64,000 nucleotides of DNA from Pseudorhizobium pelagicum (GTDB lineage: Bacteria > Pseudomonadota > Alphaproteobacteria > Rhizobiales > Rhizobiaceae): NCBI GenBank assembly GCA_000722615.1, contig JOKI01000019.1, forward strand, positions 53,985 through 117,984. The letters run 5' to 3'. Of the stretch, positions 29,710-37,940 are shown in pieces. The number at the start of each line of letters is the position of its first letter. The stretch's first letter is position 1. The notes under the pieces were generated by a model. That model was not told the DNA's origin, made no database searches, and saw only the letters and a program-made list of their open reading frames with translations. The position numbers were made by a program, and so were the translations under genes.

Positions 29710-30545
29710 TTGACGGCTCCGGAGGTTATGCCGCGGATCAGCTGCCGCGAGAAGATGACGTAGAGGACGAGCACCGGCAGGATCGCCAGCGACAGCGCCG
29801 AGAGCACCGCGTTCCAGTTGGTGACGTACTGGCCGATGAACATCTGGGCGCCGAGCGTGATCGTCTTCGTTTCTTCGCCCGGTGCCAGGATCAGCGGGAA
29901 CCAGAGGTCGTTCCAGATCGGGATCATGGTGAAGACGGCGACCGTCGCCATGGCCGGACGCACCAGCGGCAGCACGAGGCGGAAGAAGATCGCGTATTCC
30001 GACAGCCCGTCGATGCGCCCGGCGCTCTTCAGGTCGTCGGAGACGGTGCGCATGAACTCCGAGAGAATGAAGATCGCGAGCGGCAGGCCCTGCGCCGTGT
30101 AGACGAGGACCAGCGCGGTCAGCGTATTGACAAGCCCCGTCGCCACCATGCCCTGCAGGATGGCGACCGTCCCGAGGCGGATCGGGATCATGATGCCGAG
30201 CGCCAGATAGAGGCCCATCATCATGTTGCCGCGGAAGCGGTATTCGGAGAGCGCGAAGGCCGCCATGGCGCCGAAGAGCAGCACGAGCGCGATGGAGACC
30301 ACCGTGACGATCATGCTGTTCTGGAAATAGCCGAGGAAATCACCCTGGCTGAGAACCGTCTCGTAGCCGATTAGACTGAAGGTCTTGGGCGTCGGCAGCG
30401 CCATGGGGTCGCGGAAGATCGCATTGCGGCTCTTCAGCGAGTTCACCAGCGTCAGGAACACCGGAAAGAGCGCGATCAGCGTGTAACTTATTAGCGCCAG
30501 ATGGATCAGGCTGCTGCGGATCGGCGAGGAGCGGGCTTTCGACAT
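29706..30545 (-). CDS. Sugar ABC transporter permease (MalG type)
   Basis: This 279-aa inner-membrane permease has six hydrophobic segments and the EAA loop (SAGRIDGLSEYAIFFRLVLPLVRP) that contacts the ATPase. It starts 12 nt after the MalF-type permease and overlaps the oxidoreductase gene by 4 nt. It is part of the CUT1-type importer of the amino-sugar locus. Confidence 0.93.
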   Translation of the reverse strand: MSKARSSPIRSSLIHLALISYTLIALFPVFLTLVNSLKSRNAIFRDPMALPTPKTFSLIGYETVLSQGDFLGYFQNSMIVTVVSIALVLLFGAMAAFALSEYRFRGNMMMGLYLALGIMIPIRLGTVAILQGMVATGLVNTLTALVLVYTAQGLPLAIFILSEFMRTVSDDLKSAGRIDGLSEYAIFFRLVLPLVRPAMATVAVFTMIPIWNDLWFPLILAPGEETKTITLGAQMFIGQYVTNWNAVLSALSLAILPVLVLYVIFSRQLIRGITSGAVK

Positions 30546-30557
30546 CGGCGGCTCCTT

Positions 30558-31550
30558 TTAGAACTGGTAGCGGCGGATGCGCCGCTGGATGACGAAGAGA
30601 TAGAGCGAGACGCCGGCGAGGATGATCAGGAACATGACGGTCGCGATCGTCGCCCCCATCGGCCGGTTGCCCATCTGGTTCTGGAAGCCGAAGAAGGTGC
30701 GGTAGAGCAGCGTGCCGAGGATGTCGGTGGCGCCATCGGGTCCGCCGAGCGCCCCCTGCACCGTGTAGATCAGGTCGAAGGCGTTGAAATTGCCGACGAA
30801 GGTGAGCACCGAGATGATGCCGATCGAGGGCAGGATCAGCGGCAGCTTGATCTTCCAGAACTGGCCCCAGCCGGTGATGCCGTCGATTTCCGCCGCCTCC
30901 AGCACTTCATCCGGGATGTTGAGGAGCGCTGCATAGATCAGCATCATCGGAATGCCGACGTACTGCCAGACGGAGATCAGCGAGACCGTGATCAGCGCGC
31001 TTTCCGGCTTGCCGAGCCAGGGGCCGAACAGGGATTTCAGGCCGACGAGATCCATCAGGCCGGGTGCGATGCCCCAGATCGGCGAGAGAATGAGCTTCCA
31101 GATGAAGCCGACGATGACGAAGGAGAGCAGCGTCGGCACGAAGATGGCGCTGCGGTAGAAGGCGGCAAACCGCAGGCCCGGCAGCGACAGCATGGCGGCG
31201 AGCGCAATTCCGATCGGGTTCTGCACCGCCATGTGGATGAGAAAGAAGATCGTGTTGTTCCAGAGCGCGTTCCAGAAGTCGGCGGCGAGCCGCGGATCGC
31301 CGAACAGTCGCTGGAAGTTCGCGAGCCCCACGAAGGCCATGGTGCCGTCGACCACGTTGAAGAGCGACAGCCGCAGCGTCTCGACCAGCGGCAGGATCAT
31401 CACCGCCGTGTAGACGAGGAAGGCCGGCGCGAGGAACACGAGAATGTGCCAGCGCACGGGGTGCCGGGGCACGATCGTCTCCGTCTCTGCGATGTCAGAC
31501 TGGTTCATCATGGGGTCCCGGAACGGCGGCTTTGGTCGAACGTATGGCAA
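30558..31550 (-). CDS. Sugar ABC transporter permease (MalF type)
   Basis: This 330-aa permease has six membrane segments and the EAA loop (EAAEIDGITGWGQFWKIKLPLILP). It pairs with the MalG-type protein to form the channel. It lies downstream of the binding protein gene but is separated from it by a 161-nt spacer that holds a RIME-type repeat, so its expression may be lower than that of the binding protein. Confidence 0.93.
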   Translation of the reverse strand: MPYVRPKPPFRDPMMNQSDIAETETIVPRHPVRWHILVFLAPAFLVYTAVMILPLVETLRLSLFNVVDGTMAFVGLANFQRLFGDPRLAADFWNALWNNTIFFLIHMAVQNPIGIALAAMLSLPGLRFAAFYRSAIFVPTLLSFVIVGFIWKLILSPIWGIAPGLMDLVGLKSLFGPWLGKPESALITVSLISVWQYVGIPMMLIYAALLNIPDEVLEAAEIDGITGWGQFWKIKLPLILPSIGIISVLTFVGNFNAFDLIYTVQGALGGPDGATDILGTLLYRTFFGFQNQMGNRPMGATIATVMFLIILAGVSLYLFVIQRRIRRYQF

Positions 31551-31551
31551 T

Positions 31552-31684
31552 GCCCCTCATCCGGCTACCGCCACCTTCTCCCCGTCTCGACGGGGAGAAG
31601 GGAGATGCCGCGCCGTCGCCGCGATCTCGACCAGGAAACGAGGCAAGTCCCCTCTCCCCGCAAGCGGGGAGAGGGTCAGGGTGA
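31552..31684. repeat. RIME-type intergenic palindromic element
   Basis: The 133-bp element has two strong palindromes: arms 31574-31584/31591-31601 (CCTTCTCCCCG type) and 31650-31661/31664-31675 (CCCTCTCCCCGC type). It starts with CCCCTCATCCGG and ends with GGGTCAGGGTGA. This is the pattern of the Rhizobium-specific intergenic mosaic element, found between genes and within operons. Its position between the binding-protein and permease genes suits mRNA 3'-end stabilisation of the upstream cistron. Confidence 0.85.
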
Positions 31685-31711
31685 ATGGCAGTAGAAAAGC
31701 TCAAGCGCCTC

Positions 31712-32968
31712 TTACTGCTTCGGCTTGTACCAGCTGTCGAGGCCCTTCTGGGTCTCTTCGCCGGCCTGTTCCGGCGTCATCGTGCCGTTGATGACGTTCG
31801 CCGAGACGCGCCACATCTCCAGATCGAGGTTCGGATCGCCACGGCCGACGATGGCCGCGCTCGGGCGGATCGTCGTTTCGCAGTTCTGGCGCCAGGAGAC
31901 GAATTCCTGGGCGAGCTCGTCCTGCATCACCACCGGGGTCGTGTTTAGGCTGAAGAAGCCGGGGGCGGAGTTGGCGTAGAGATCGGCAAACTCCGGCGAG
32001 GCGACCCAGGTCAGGAAGGTTTTAGCTGCTTCGGCGTTCTCGCTCTTGGCGTTAAGGCCGATGCCGATGTCGTTGTGGTCGGAAATGTAGCACTGGTCGC
32101 CCTCGGCCTTTACCGGCGGCGGGAAGGCACCCATTTCGAAATCGGCCTGGCTCTTGAACGGCGCAATCTCCCAGGAGCCGGCCGGATAGATGGCGGCACG
32201 GCCCAGCGTAAAGAGGTTCTGGCTGTCCGGATAGGTCTGCGCCTCGAAGCCGTCGCCGAGGTAGTCCTTCCACTTGGCAAGCGTCGCATAGGGCTCGACC
32301 CACTGGGCGTCCGTCAGCTTCTCAGTGCCCGCGATCAGTGCCTTGCGGCCTTCCTCGCCCTTCCAGTAGTTCGGACCGATGTTGTAGTAGCCCATGGTCG
32401 CGGCTTCCCACTGGTCCTTGGTGCCCATGGCCAGCGGAATGTAGTTGCCGTCTTCCTTGAACTTCTCAAGGACGGCGAAGAACTCGTCTTCGGTCTTCGG
32501 CACCTCGACGCCGACTTCCTCGAAGGCGGCCTTGTTGTAGATGAAGCCGTGGATGACGGAGGCCATCGGCACGCAGAAGGTGGTCGAACCATCGTCGGTG
32601 GTCCAGGCGGACTTGGCGACGTCGGAGAAGTTCTCCATGCCCGGCAGGTCGGTCAGCGGCGCAAGCTGGCCCTTCTCGAACATCGCAAGCGTCAGGTCGA
32701 ACGGCCGGCACGTGATCAGGTCGCCGGCGGTGCCGGCCTCGAGCTTGGCGTTAACGGCCGAGTTGTATTCGGTCGGCGCCATCGGGGCAAACGTCACCTT
32801 GATGTCGGGATGCTTGGCCTCAAAGGCCGGGATGATCTTCTCCTGCCAGATCGGCAGGTCGTCGTTGCGCCAGCTCTCGATGGTCAGCGTCGTCTCCTGC
32901 GCCCAGGCCATGCCGGCCGGAGCCAGTACGGTGGTGGCAAAGAGCATGCCTTTCAGTATGCGGTTCAT
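31712..32968 (-). CDS. Sugar ABC transporter substrate-binding protein
   Basis: This 418-aa periplasmic protein starts at MNRILKGMLF with a clear signal peptide ending AWAQE; the open frame reaches 300 nt further upstream into murQ and is not used. It is of the extracellular solute-binding family 1 (ESWRNDDLPIWQEKIIPAFEAKHPD near the mature start). It sits 25 nt after murQ, which places ligand capture in the MurNAc/GlcNAc locus. The exact ligand is not defined. Confidence 0.9.
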   Translation of the reverse strand: MNRILKGMLFATTVLAPAGMAWAQETTLTIESWRNDDLPIWQEKIIPAFEAKHPDIKVTFAPMAPTEYNSAVNAKLEAGTAGDLITCRPFDLTLAMFEKGQLAPLTDLPGMENFSDVAKSAWTTDDGSTTFCVPMASVIHGFIYNKAAFEEVGVEVPKTEDEFFAVLEKFKEDGNYIPLAMGTKDQWEAATMGYYNIGPNYWKGEEGRKALIAGTEKLTDAQWVEPYATLAKWKDYLGDGFEAQTYPDSQNLFTLGRAAIYPAGSWEIAPFKSQADFEMGAFPPPVKAEGDQCYISDHNDIGIGLNAKSENAEAAKTFLTWVASPEFADLYANSAPGFFSLNTTPVVMQDELAQEFVSWRQNCETTIRPSAAIVGRGDPNLDLEMWRVSANVINGTMTPEQAGEETQKGLDSWYKPKQ

Positions 32969-32993
32969 GTCGTTCTCCCTCTTGTTCGCGCTT

Positions 32994-33908
32994 TCAGGCG
33001 CGTTTGTGGAACCCATGGTCGTCGTTGAACTCGGCAATTGCCGGCCGCAGAGCATCGCCGGAGCCGGCAAGTGCGGCGCGTGCCGCCTCGACATCCGGTG
33101 CACCGGAGGCGAGCAGCACCGCCACCTTGACGGAGCCGGCAGCCGTCTCCAGCAATTGCGCTGCCCTGCCCTCGTCGATGCCGGCAATCTCCGCCACCAT
33201 GCGGGCGGCGCGGGCACGCAGTTTCTCATTGTCCGGATAGAGATTGACCATGTGGCCATCGTGAACATGGCCGAGCTTTACGCCGGCAAGCGTCGACAGC
33301 ATGTTGAACGCAATCTTCTGGGCCGTGCCGGCGCCCATGCGCGTCGAGCCGGCAATCACCTCCGGCGGCGTCTGCAGAAGGATCGACACGTCGGCATGCG
33401 CAAACAGCCTGGCGCCCGGATTGTTGGCGAGGGCGACGACCTTCCCACCGCGCCGGTGCGCTTCCTCTGCAATGGCCAGAGCCGAAGGCGTCGAGCCGCT
33501 GGCGGAAACGCAGATGACGCAATCGCCGGGCTCGACGATGGCCGCATCCTTGCGCGCCTGCTCGACATCGTCCTCGGGAGCACCGGCCAGGTCCGTCAGG
33601 CTCGACACGCCGCCGGCGAGCAGGATGATGATCTGCTCCTTGGCGATGCCGTAGGTGCCGGGCAGTTCGAGGGCATCGGCCATGGCCATCAGTCCGGAAC
33701 TGCCGGCACCGGCATAGACGAGCTTGCCGCCGGAGCGGATGGCCTGGGCGACAAGTTCTGCGCCTGCTTCAAGGTCGGGAATCGCGGCTTCGACGGCCGC
33801 GGCAGCAGCCTGCTGCCCCGATGCGAGAAGCGCCAGAATCTCACGAGGCGGTCGGGCATCAAGCCCTACCGCTTTCTCATGCCTGGCTTCGGTGGCAGTT
33901 CTGCTCAT
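32994..33908 (-). CDS. murQ: N-acetylmuramic acid 6-phosphate etherase
   Basis: MurQ cleaves the lactyl ether of MurNAc-6-phosphate to give GlcNAc-6-phosphate and D-lactate. The 304-aa product starts at MSRTATEARHEK (AGGGAGA upstream; an ATG 30 nt earlier overlaps the operator region). Features are the N-terminal TEARHEKAVGLD motif, a SIS domain with YAGAGSSGLMAM and SASGSTPSAL, and the MurQ block GSTRMGAGTAQKIAFNMLST. It is the first gene of the importer operon and divergent from the kinase. Confidence 0.93.
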   Translation of the reverse strand: MSRTATEARHEKAVGLDARPPREILALLASGQQAAAAAVEAAIPDLEAGAELVAQAIRSGGKLVYAGAGSSGLMAMADALELPGTYGIAKEQIIILLAGGVSSLTDLAGAPEDDVEQARKDAAIVEPGDCVICVSASGSTPSALAIAEEAHRRGGKVVALANNPGARLFAHADVSILLQTPPEVIAGSTRMGAGTAQKIAFNMLSTLAGVKLGHVHDGHMVNLYPDNEKLRARAARMVAEIAGIDEGRAAQLLETAAGSVKVAVLLASGAPDVEAARAALAGSGDALRPAIAEFNDDHGFHKRA

Positions 33909-33930
33909 CCGTTTCTCCCTCTGGCAAAAT

Positions 33931-33951
33931 GATGCCAAAAAAATACCAATT
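33931..33951. promoter_or_regulatory. Operator candidate, murQ side
   Basis: This 21-bp site carries two TACCAA-like half sites (TGCCAA at 33933-33938 and TACCAA at 33944-33949), 11 bp apart. It is the inverted copy, 20 of 21 positions, of the site at 34075-34095. It lies about 23 nt before the murQ ATG, overlapping the probable promoter. Confidence 0.6.
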
Positions 33952-34069
33952 GTCCAGCCGCAAAATTAACATTTATGAAGAGCTCGCTAAGACCCATGCG
34001 GCCGAAGCAATTTCTGCTATCCCGATCAACGACTTGCCTTCAAGAAGCAGCCGCGGCTCCTATTCGGTA

Positions 34070-34095
34070 TTGGTAATTGGTATTTTTTTGGTATC
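34070..34095. promoter_or_regulatory. Operator candidate, kinase side
   Basis: Three TTGGTA words start at 34070, 34077 and 34088. The last 21 bp form the inverted partner of the murQ-side site with a shared run of seven T. The site is 20 nt before the kinase start and just upstream of its GGAGG. The likely binding protein is the GntR regulator encoded in this operon. Confidence 0.6.
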
Positions 34096-34114
34096 CTGCC
34101 GCCGGAGGTCGATG

Positions 34115-35002
34115 ATGACGGACTATTTTATCGGGATCGATGGCGGCGGCACGAGCTGCCGGGCAGCCGTTGCGGCAAGCGACGGGCGCATCCTCGGCCG
34201 TGGGCGCAGCGGCGCCTCCAATATCCTGACCGATCCCGACACTGCCCTGCGCCATATCGAGGAGGCGGCGCGGCTGGCGCTGGTGGAGGCCGGCCTTGCA
34301 CCTGATCTCCTTTCGAAAAGCTCCGCGCTGCTCGGCGTTGCCGGCAACAATGTCGGCGATGCGGTCTCCTATGTCTCGGCGCGACTGCCCTTCCAGCAGG
34401 CGCAGATCGTCTCGGACGGGCTGATCGCCCTGCAGGGGGCGGTGGGCGACGCGGACGGCGCGATCGCGATCGTCGGTACCGGCACGATCTTCATCGCCCG
34501 CCACCATGGCAATCTTCACTATCTCGGCGGCTGGGGTTTCCAGGTCGGCGATCTCGGCGGCGGTGCACGTCTCGGCCATGCTGCCCTTCAGGAGAGCCTG
34601 CTGGCGCATGACGGGATCCGCCCGAAAAGCGCCCTCACCGCCTCGATCCTCGACGAGTTCGGCCACGATCCGACCAGGGTCGTCGATTTCGCGCGCGCCG
34701 CGCATCCGGGCGAATACGGCCGCTATGCGCCCCGCGTGGTGCAGTTTGCAGCCGACGGCGATCCGACGGCGCTGCGGCTGATGAGCGAGGCGGCAAAGCA
34801 TGTCGACGATGCGCTGGATGCCATCGTGGACCTGACGGGCGGCGATGGCCGGCTCTGCCTGCTGGGCGGGCTGGCGCATGTGTACCCGGCCTATCTGGCG
34901 GATCGTCACCGCAACCGCCTTGCCGAACCGCTGGCAGACGCCTTGACCGGCGCCGTGGCCCTTGCCGTGCAGGCCTTTCAGCGGGAGGCCGCCGGCCCAT
35001 GA
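34115..35002 (+). CDS. BadF/BadG-family N-acetylglucosamine (or MurNAc) kinase
   Basis: This 295-aa ASKHA-fold kinase starts at MTDYFIGIDGGGTSCRAAV; GGAGG lies 6 nt before this ATG, so the neighbouring ATG at 34112 is less likely. Phosphate loop 1 (GIDGGGT) and the second phosphate loop (IVGTGT) are clear, as is GGWGFQVGDLGGGARLG. Family members phosphorylate GlcNAc or both GlcNAc and MurNAc (MurK). With murQ across the divide and nagA downstream, a GlcNAc/MurNAc 6-kinase is the best fit. It overlaps the GntR gene by 4 nt. Confidence 0.85.
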   Translation: MTDYFIGIDGGGTSCRAAVAASDGRILGRGRSGASNILTDPDTALRHIEEAARLALVEAGLAPDLLSKSSALLGVAGNNVGDAVSYVSARLPFQQAQIVSDGLIALQGAVGDADGAIAIVGTGTIFIARHHGNLHYLGGWGFQVGDLGGGARLGHAALQESLLAHDGIRPKSALTASILDEFGHDPTRVVDFARAAHPGEYGRYAPRVVQFAADGDPTALRLMSEAAKHVDDALDAIVDLTGGDGRLCLLGGLAHVYPAYLADRHRNRLAEPLADALTGAVALAVQAFQREAAGP

Positions 35003-35760
35003 GCGACGCGCTTGCCGCCATCCTGCCGCTCGCCAGCCTGCAGTCCGCAAGTGCCGGCCCGCTCTACCTGAAGCTCCGGCAGACGCTGGAAGAGGCGATC
35101 AGCTCCGGACGGCTCGGCCATGGCGCGGCGCTTCCCGCCGAACGGGATCTCGCCGAATACGCCAGTGTCAGCCGCGTCACGGTTCGCAAGGCGGTGGACG
35201 ATCTTGTCCGCGACGGGCTTTTGATGCGCCGCCAGGGCTCCGGCACCTTCGTCGTGAAGCCGGTCGCGCGCGTGCAGCAGCCGCTTTCCCAGCTCACCTC
35301 GTTCACCGAGGACATGGCGCGCCGCGGGCTTGTGACGCGATCGGAATGGCTGGAACGAGGCCTCTTCCCGCCTTCGCCGGAAGAGACGATGATGCTCGGC
35401 CTGACGGCCGGGGCCATGGTGGCGCGGATCGGCCGGCTTCGGATTGCCAACGATCTGCCGCTGGCGATCGAACGCGCAAGCCTCTCGGCCGAATTCCTGC
35501 CGGATCCGGATGCGGTCACGTCGTCGCTCTATGCGCAATTGCAGAAGAAGGCGGCGCGTCCGGTGCGGGCGATCCAGCGGATATCCGCCTGCAACCTGAA
35601 GGACCCGGACGCCGGGCTGCTGGCCGTTCCGGTCGGCGCCGCCGGCCTTTCCATCGAACGCATCTCCTACCTTGCTTCCGGGCGGGTGGTGGAGTTCACG
35701 CGGTCCCTTTACCGCGGCGATGCCTATGACTTCGTCGCCGAGCTCACGCTGGGAGAATAA
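34999..35760 (+). CDS. GntR family (HutC/UTRA) transcriptional regulator
   Basis: This 253-aa regulator has an N-terminal winged helix (about 22-85, LPAERDLAEYASVSRVTVRKAVDDL) and a C-terminal UTRA ligand-binding domain (about 100-245). Regulators of this type (NagR, NagQ, DasR) sense GlcNAc-6-P or GlcN-6-P. It is co-transcribed with the kinase (ATGA overlap) and 3 nt from the SIS gene. The paired 21-bp inverted repeats between the divergent operons are its probable operators. Confidence 0.92.
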   Translation: MSDALAAILPLASLQSASAGPLYLKLRQTLEEAISSGRLGHGAALPAERDLAEYASVSRVTVRKAVDDLVRDGLLMRRQGSGTFVVKPVARVQQPLSQLTSFTEDMARRGLVTRSEWLERGLFPPSPEETMMLGLTAGAMVARIGRLRIANDLPLAIERASLSAEFLPDPDAVTSSLYAQLQKKAARPVRAIQRISACNLKDPDAGLLAVPVGAAGLSIERISYLASGRVVEFTRSLYRGDAYDFVAELTLGE

Positions 35761-35763
35761 GCA

Positions 35764-36786
35764 ATGCAGACCCACATGCGCCAGGAGATCAACGAGATAC
35801 CGGAGGCGGTGGCACGGCTGCTCGACCAGTCCGGCGCCGACCTTGCCGCCGCCGGGCATGCCCTGCGGGAGCGCGATCCGGCCTTCCTCGTCACCATCGC
35901 GCGCGGCTCCTCCGACCATGCCGCAACCTTCATCAAATATGCCATCGAGCTGACCACCGGCCGGCCTGTCGCCTCGCTCGGCCCGTCGCTTGCCTCCATC
36001 TACCACGCGCCGATGAAGCTTGCGGGGGGCGCTGCTATCGCCATTTCACAGTCGGGCAAGAGCCCGGATATCGTCGCCATGGCGCAGGCGGCCACCGATG
36101 CCGGCGCGCTGAGCATCGCGCTCACCAACACGCTGCAATCGCCGATCGCCGATGCCTCCAGTCATGCGATCGATATCCAGGCGGGCCCGGAACTCGCGGT
36201 GGCGGCGACGAAATCCTATTTCAACTCGATCGTCGCGGGTCTTGCCGTGCTGGCGGAGTGGGTGGATGACGATGCGCTGCGGTCGGCGCTTCGTGATCTT
36301 CCCACCGTCTGCCGCAAGGCGGTGGCGTTGGAATGGAACGATCTTGCGGGCCAGCTCGGCGACGCGGAGTCCCTCTTCATGCTCGGCCGCGGGCCGGCGC
36401 TGGCGATCGCCAGCGAGGCGGCACTGAAGTTCAAGGAAACCTCCAACATGCACGCGGAGGCCTATTCTTCGGCCGAGGTCCTGCATGGACCCGTGGCGCT
36501 CGTGGACTATCGCTTCCCCATCGTCGCTTTCGCCGCGCGCGACGCAGCAGAAGGCTCGGTCGTCGAGATCGCCGACGGCCTTGTCGAGAAGGGAGCGCTG
36601 GCCTTCGTCACCTCGAACAATGCCGGCAAGGCGAACGCGCTTCCCTTCGTGGCGACCGGTCATCCCCTCACCGACGCTCTCTGCCTCATCCTGCCGTTCT
36701 ACGGCTTCGTGGAGGCCTGGTCGCGGTCGCGCGGCTTCAACCCCGATGCCCCTGCGGCCCTCAAGAAGGTGACGGAGACGAAATGA
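35764..36786 (+). CDS. SIS-domain aminosugar-6-phosphate deaminase (NagB-II/AgaS-like)
   Basis: This 340-aa protein has two SIS domains (ARGSSDHAATFIKYAIE near residues 45-60; ISQSGKSPDIVAMA near 96-109; LGRGPALAIASEAALKFKE later). It lacks a glutaminase domain, so it is not GlmS. In nag clusters such proteins deaminate glucosamine-6-phosphate to fructose-6-phosphate (NagB-II). The C-terminus ends in the SIS-type SRGFNPDAP with a Lys-rich tail. It overlaps nagA by 4 nt. Confidence 0.87.
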   Translation: MQTHMRQEINEIPEAVARLLDQSGADLAAAGHALRERDPAFLVTIARGSSDHAATFIKYAIELTTGRPVASLGPSLASIYHAPMKLAGGAAIAISQSGKSPDIVAMAQAATDAGALSIALTNTLQSPIADASSHAIDIQAGPELAVAATKSYFNSIVAGLAVLAEWVDDDALRSALRDLPTVCRKAVALEWNDLAGQLGDAESLFMLGRGPALAIASEAALKFKETSNMHAEAYSSAEVLHGPVALVDYRFPIVAFAARDAAEGSVVEIADGLVEKGALAFVTSNNAGKANALPFVATGHPLTDALCLILPFYGFVEAWSRSRGFNPDAPAALKKVTETK

Positions 36787-37940
36787 CCCTTTCGGCAATC
36801 CGCGGCGCACGCATCTTCGACGGCGAGACCTGGCACGACGACGCGGCGCTCGTCGTGTCTGGCGGCCAGGTGACCGCCATCGTTGCGGAGGCGGAGATCC
36901 CCGCCGACGCCGAACTCGTCTCCTCCGGGGGCGGCATCCTCGTGCCGGGCTTCGTCGACCTGCAGGTCAACGGCGGCGGCGGCGTGATGCTGAACGACCA
37001 GCCGACCGTCGAGGGCTTGCGCACCATCTGCAGCGCCCAGGCCCGCTTCGGGACAACGGCCCTCTTGCCGACGCTGATCACCGACACGCGGGAGACGACG
37101 GCGGCCGTCGTCGCGGCCGGGCGGCAGGCCGTTGCGCAGGGGATGCCGGGATTTGCCGGATTGCATCTCGAAGGCCCGCATCTTTCGCTGGCGCGCAAGG
37201 GCGCCCACGACCCGGCGCTGATCCGCCCGATGGACGCGGCGGACCTCGATCTCCTCCTGTCGTGCCGGGACGTCTTCCCGGCGATGATGATCACGGTTGC
37301 GCCGGAAAACGTCACGGAGGATCAGGTCTCCCGGCTTGCCGCAGCCGGCTTCGTCGTCAGCCTCGGCCATACCGACGCCGGCTTCGACACCGTCGAGCGC
37401 TATGCGAAGGCCGGCGCCAGCACGGTGACCCATCTCTTCAACGCCATGAGCCCGCTTGGGCATCGGGAACCGGGGATGGTCGGGGCAGCGCTCGACAACG
37501 GGCATCTGCACGCCGGGCTGATTGCCGACGGCATCCACGTCCATCCGGCGGCCATGAGCTTGGCGCTGCGGGCAAAGCAGGGACCGGGCCGGATCTTTGT
37601 CGTCACCGACGCGATGTCGCCGATCGGTACCGACCTCACAAGCTTCATGCTCAACGGGCGCGAGATCCTGCGCCGCGACGGGCGGTTGACGCTGGCGGAC
37701 GGCACGCTCGCCGGCGCCGATATCGACATGCTCGCCTCGGTCCATTTCCTGCACCGGACGCTGGCGCTGCCGCTGGAGGAGGCGCTGCGGATGGTCTCGG
37801 CCTATCCCGCCGAAGCGGCGCGCCTCGGTCAGCGCAAGGGTGCCCTGAAGCCGGGTTACGACGCCGATTTCGTGCTGCTGACCGACGATCTGCAGATGAA
37901 AGGCACCTGGATCGGCGGTGCCGTTGTGCATCAGGCCTAG
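36783..37940 (+). CDS. nagA: N-acetylglucosamine-6-phosphate deacetylase
   Basis: NagA removes the acetyl group of GlcNAc-6-P. The 385-aa product starts at MTLSAIRGARIFDGE, the ATG overlapping the SIS stop; a frame open much further upstream lies inside that gene. Metal and active-site motifs are present: GLHLEGPHL with the Zn Glu, LGHTDAG, HLFNAMSPLGHR and TDAMSPIGTD. It completes the GlcNAc branch of the locus. It is convergent with the TctE-like sensor gene, directly adjacent (0 nt). Confidence 0.95.
   Translation: MTLSAIRGARIFDGETWHDDAALVVSGGQVTAIVAEAEIPADAELVSSGGGILVPGFVDLQVNGGGGVMLNDQPTVEGLRTICSAQARFGTTALLPTLITDTRETTAAVVAAGRQAVAQGMPGFAGLHLEGPHLSLARKGAHDPALIRPMDAADLDLLLSCRDVFPAMMITVAPENVTEDQVSRLAAAGFVVSLGHTDAGFDTVERYAKAGASTVTHLFNAMSPLGHREPGMVGAALDNGHLHAGLIADGIHVHPAAMSLALRAKQGPGRIFVVTDAMSPIGTDLTSFMLNGREILRRDGRLTLADGTLAGADIDMLASVHFLHRTLALPLEEALRMVSAYPAEAARLGQRKGALKPGYDADFVLLTDDLQMKGTWIGGAVVHQA

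Noticed and set aside
31552-31684. Palindromic repeats considered as a CRISPR array or small RNA
   Set aside because: There are only two unlike palindromes with no spacers of equal length. The pattern fits a RIME element.
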